DNA from: Bacteroidota bacterium | Lineage (GTDB): Bacteria > Bacteroidota > Bacteroidia > Flavobacteriales > Weeksellaceae | Length of the DNA stretch: 6,702 nucleotides | Reading direction: 5' to 3' | Assembly: GCA_023419095.1 (NCBI GenBank) | Contig: JAEZYN010000104.1 | Location: 1 to 6,702 of the forward strand | Part shown: in pieces, positions 5,572 through 6,702 of the stretch | Layout of the letters: the number at the start of each line of letters is the position of its first letter | Numbering within the stretch: the stretch's first letter is position 1 | Made by a program: the position numbers and the translations under genes | Notes under the pieces: generated by a model | The model's database searches: none | What the model was told of the DNA's origin: nothing | Seen by the model: the letters and a program-made list of their open reading frames with translations, nothing else

Positions 5572-6702
5572 TTATGCGTTTTCTGCCAACATTTTCTCTC
5601 CAGCTTCAATCGCTTCTTCGATAGTTCCTTTCAGGTTGAAAGCAGCTTCGGGCAGGTGATCTAGTTCTCCGTCGATGATCATGTTGAATCCTTTGATGGT
5701 GTCTTTAATATCTACCAATGCACCTTTAAGACCTGTAAACTGTTCTGCTACGTGGAAAGGCTGAGAAAGGAAACGCTGTACTTTACGAGCTCGGTAAACT
5801 GAAAGTTTATCTTCTTCTGAAAGTTCTTCCATACCAAGAATCGCGATAATATCCTGTAAAGCTTTGTATTTCTGAAGGATTTCTTTTACTCGCTGTGCAC
5901 AGTCGTAATGCTCATCACCTAAAATCTCAGGCGTTAGGATTCTTGAAGTTGACGCCAATGGATCAACCGCAGGATAAATACCTAATGAAGCAATCTTTCT
6001 GTCCAATACGGTAGTTGCATCAAGGTGTGCAAATGTAGTTGCAGGCGCCGGGTCAGTTAAGTCATCCGCCGGTACGTAGATCGCCTGTACAGATGTAATA
6101 GATCCGTTTTTAGTTGATGTAATTCTTTCCTGCATCGCCCCCATTTCAGATGCCAGCGTTGGCTGGTAACCTACTGCAGACGGCATACGGCCAAGTAGTG
6201 CAGATACCTCAGAACCTGCCTGGGTGAAACGGAAGATGTTATCAACGAAGAAAAGTACGTCTCTACCTTGACCTTGTCCGTCACCATCACGGAAGTATTC
6301 CGCGATTGTAAGACCCGAAAGTGCTACACGCGCTCTTGCTCCAGGTGGCTCGTTCATCTGTCCGAAAACGAAAGTACATTTAGAGTCTTTCATTTCTTCC
6401 ATATCTACTTTAGATAAGTTCCAACCGCCATTTTCCATGGAGTGCATAAACTCATCACCGTATTTGATAATGCCGGATTCCAGCATCTCTCTCAAAAGGT
6501 CATTCCCTTCTCTCGTTCTTTCACCTACACCGGCAAAAACAGAAAGACCACCGTGTCCCTTTGCAATATTGTTAATCAATTCCTGAATAAGTACTGTTTT
6601 ACCAACACCCGCACCACCGAACAAACCAATTTTACCACCTTTTGCATAAGGCTCTACAAGGTCGATTACTTTAATACCTGTAAAAAGAACTTCTGCAGAT
6701 GT
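5572..6702 (-). CDS. atpD: F1F0 ATP synthase catalytic beta subunit, 5' end cut by window
   Basis: Catalytic subunit of the F1 head, making or hydrolysing ATP. 376 residues are visible of about 500. The frame stays open to the window edge, reading TSAEVLFTGIKVIDLVEPYA upstream of the P-loop, so the TTG at 6624 is not a start. In visible numbering, Walker A GGAGVGKT is at 29-36 with K35, and catalytic Glu E61 sits in GERTREGND. Walker B VLFFVDNIFRF follows a Gly/Gln-rich insertion (RDGDGQGQGRD), then SALLGRMPSAVGYQPTL, the VPADDLTDPAP segment and HLDATTVLDRKIA. EELSEED near the C-terminus is the DELSEED lever that touches gamma/epsilon, with its first Asp replaced by Glu. All catalytic residues in view are intact. 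atpD-atpC form a short minus-strand unit ending at the terminator at 5154-5180; no alpha, gamma or F0 gene follows, in line with the split atp clusters usual in this phylum. Confidence 0.98.
   Translation of the reverse strand, partial: TSAEVLFTGIKVIDLVEPYAKGGKIGLFGGAGVGKTVLIQELINNIAKGHGGLSVFAGVGERTREGNDLLREMLESGIIKYGDEFMHSMENGGWNLSKVDMEEMKDSKCTFVFGQMNEPPGARARVALSGLTIAEYFRDGDGQGQGRDVLFFVDNIFRFTQAGSEVSALLGRMPSAVGYQPTLASEMGAMQERITSTKNGSITSVQAIYVPADDLTDPAPATTFAHLDATTVLDRKIASLGIYPAVDPLASTSRILTPEILGDEHYDCAQRVKEILQKYKALQDIIAILGMEELSEEDKLSVYRARKVQRFLSQPFHVAEQFTGLKGALVDIKDTIKGFNMIIDGELDHLPEAAFNLKGTIEEAIEAGEKMLAENA

Noticed and set aside
6622..6624. TTG (minus strand) as start of the beta subunit
   Set aside because: It encodes the Leu before the P-loop, and 26 upstream codons read as conserved beta-subunit sequence to the window edge.

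Overview
The window looks like a chromosomal segment from a member of the Bacteroidota, most likely a flavobacterium of the Chryseobacterium/Capnocytophaga kind. The evidence is an ATP synthase epsilon subunit reduced to its beta-sandwich domain, a beta subunit with a Gly/Gln-rich insertion before Walker B, the absence of Shine-Dalgarno sequences before most starts (A/T-rich leaders instead), and -7-like TAnnTTTG elements. No species can be named from this alone.

Layout: bases 1-989 hold the 3' part of a cystathionine-beta-synthase/cysteine-synthase-like PLP enzyme, closed by a strong intrinsic terminator. Bases 1102-2376 hold an alpha-oxoamine synthase (acyl transferase to an amino acid), also followed by a terminator. 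Bases 2491-2901 hold a stand-alone Rnk/GreA-C-terminal-domain protein with its own terminator. Bases 3091-5138 hold a two-gene unit joined by a TAATG overlap: a helix-turn-helix-like protein with a long helical C-terminal part, and a ten-helix EamA/DMT transporter. On the opposite strand, 5203-5484 is atpC and 5572-6702 is the 3' three quarters of atpD. The two strands converge on a terminator hairpin at 5154-5180.

The most interesting reading is functional. The first two genes have the family membership and adjacency expected of a cysteate synthase (CapA type: O-phosphoserine + sulfite) and a cysteate C-fatty-acyltransferase (CapB/SulA type). Together these make the sphingolipid-like sulfonolipid capnine found in Bacteroidota outer membranes. 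Automatic annotation would probably call them 'cysteine synthase' and '2-amino-3-ketobutyrate CoA ligase'. This is inference from family and context, not proof. No phage, insertion sequence, CRISPR array, tRNA or rRNA was seen. Secondary points are a regulator-like/transporter couple with a tandem 10-bp-phased repeat in its leader, and a possible RNA pseudoknot between atpD and atpC.
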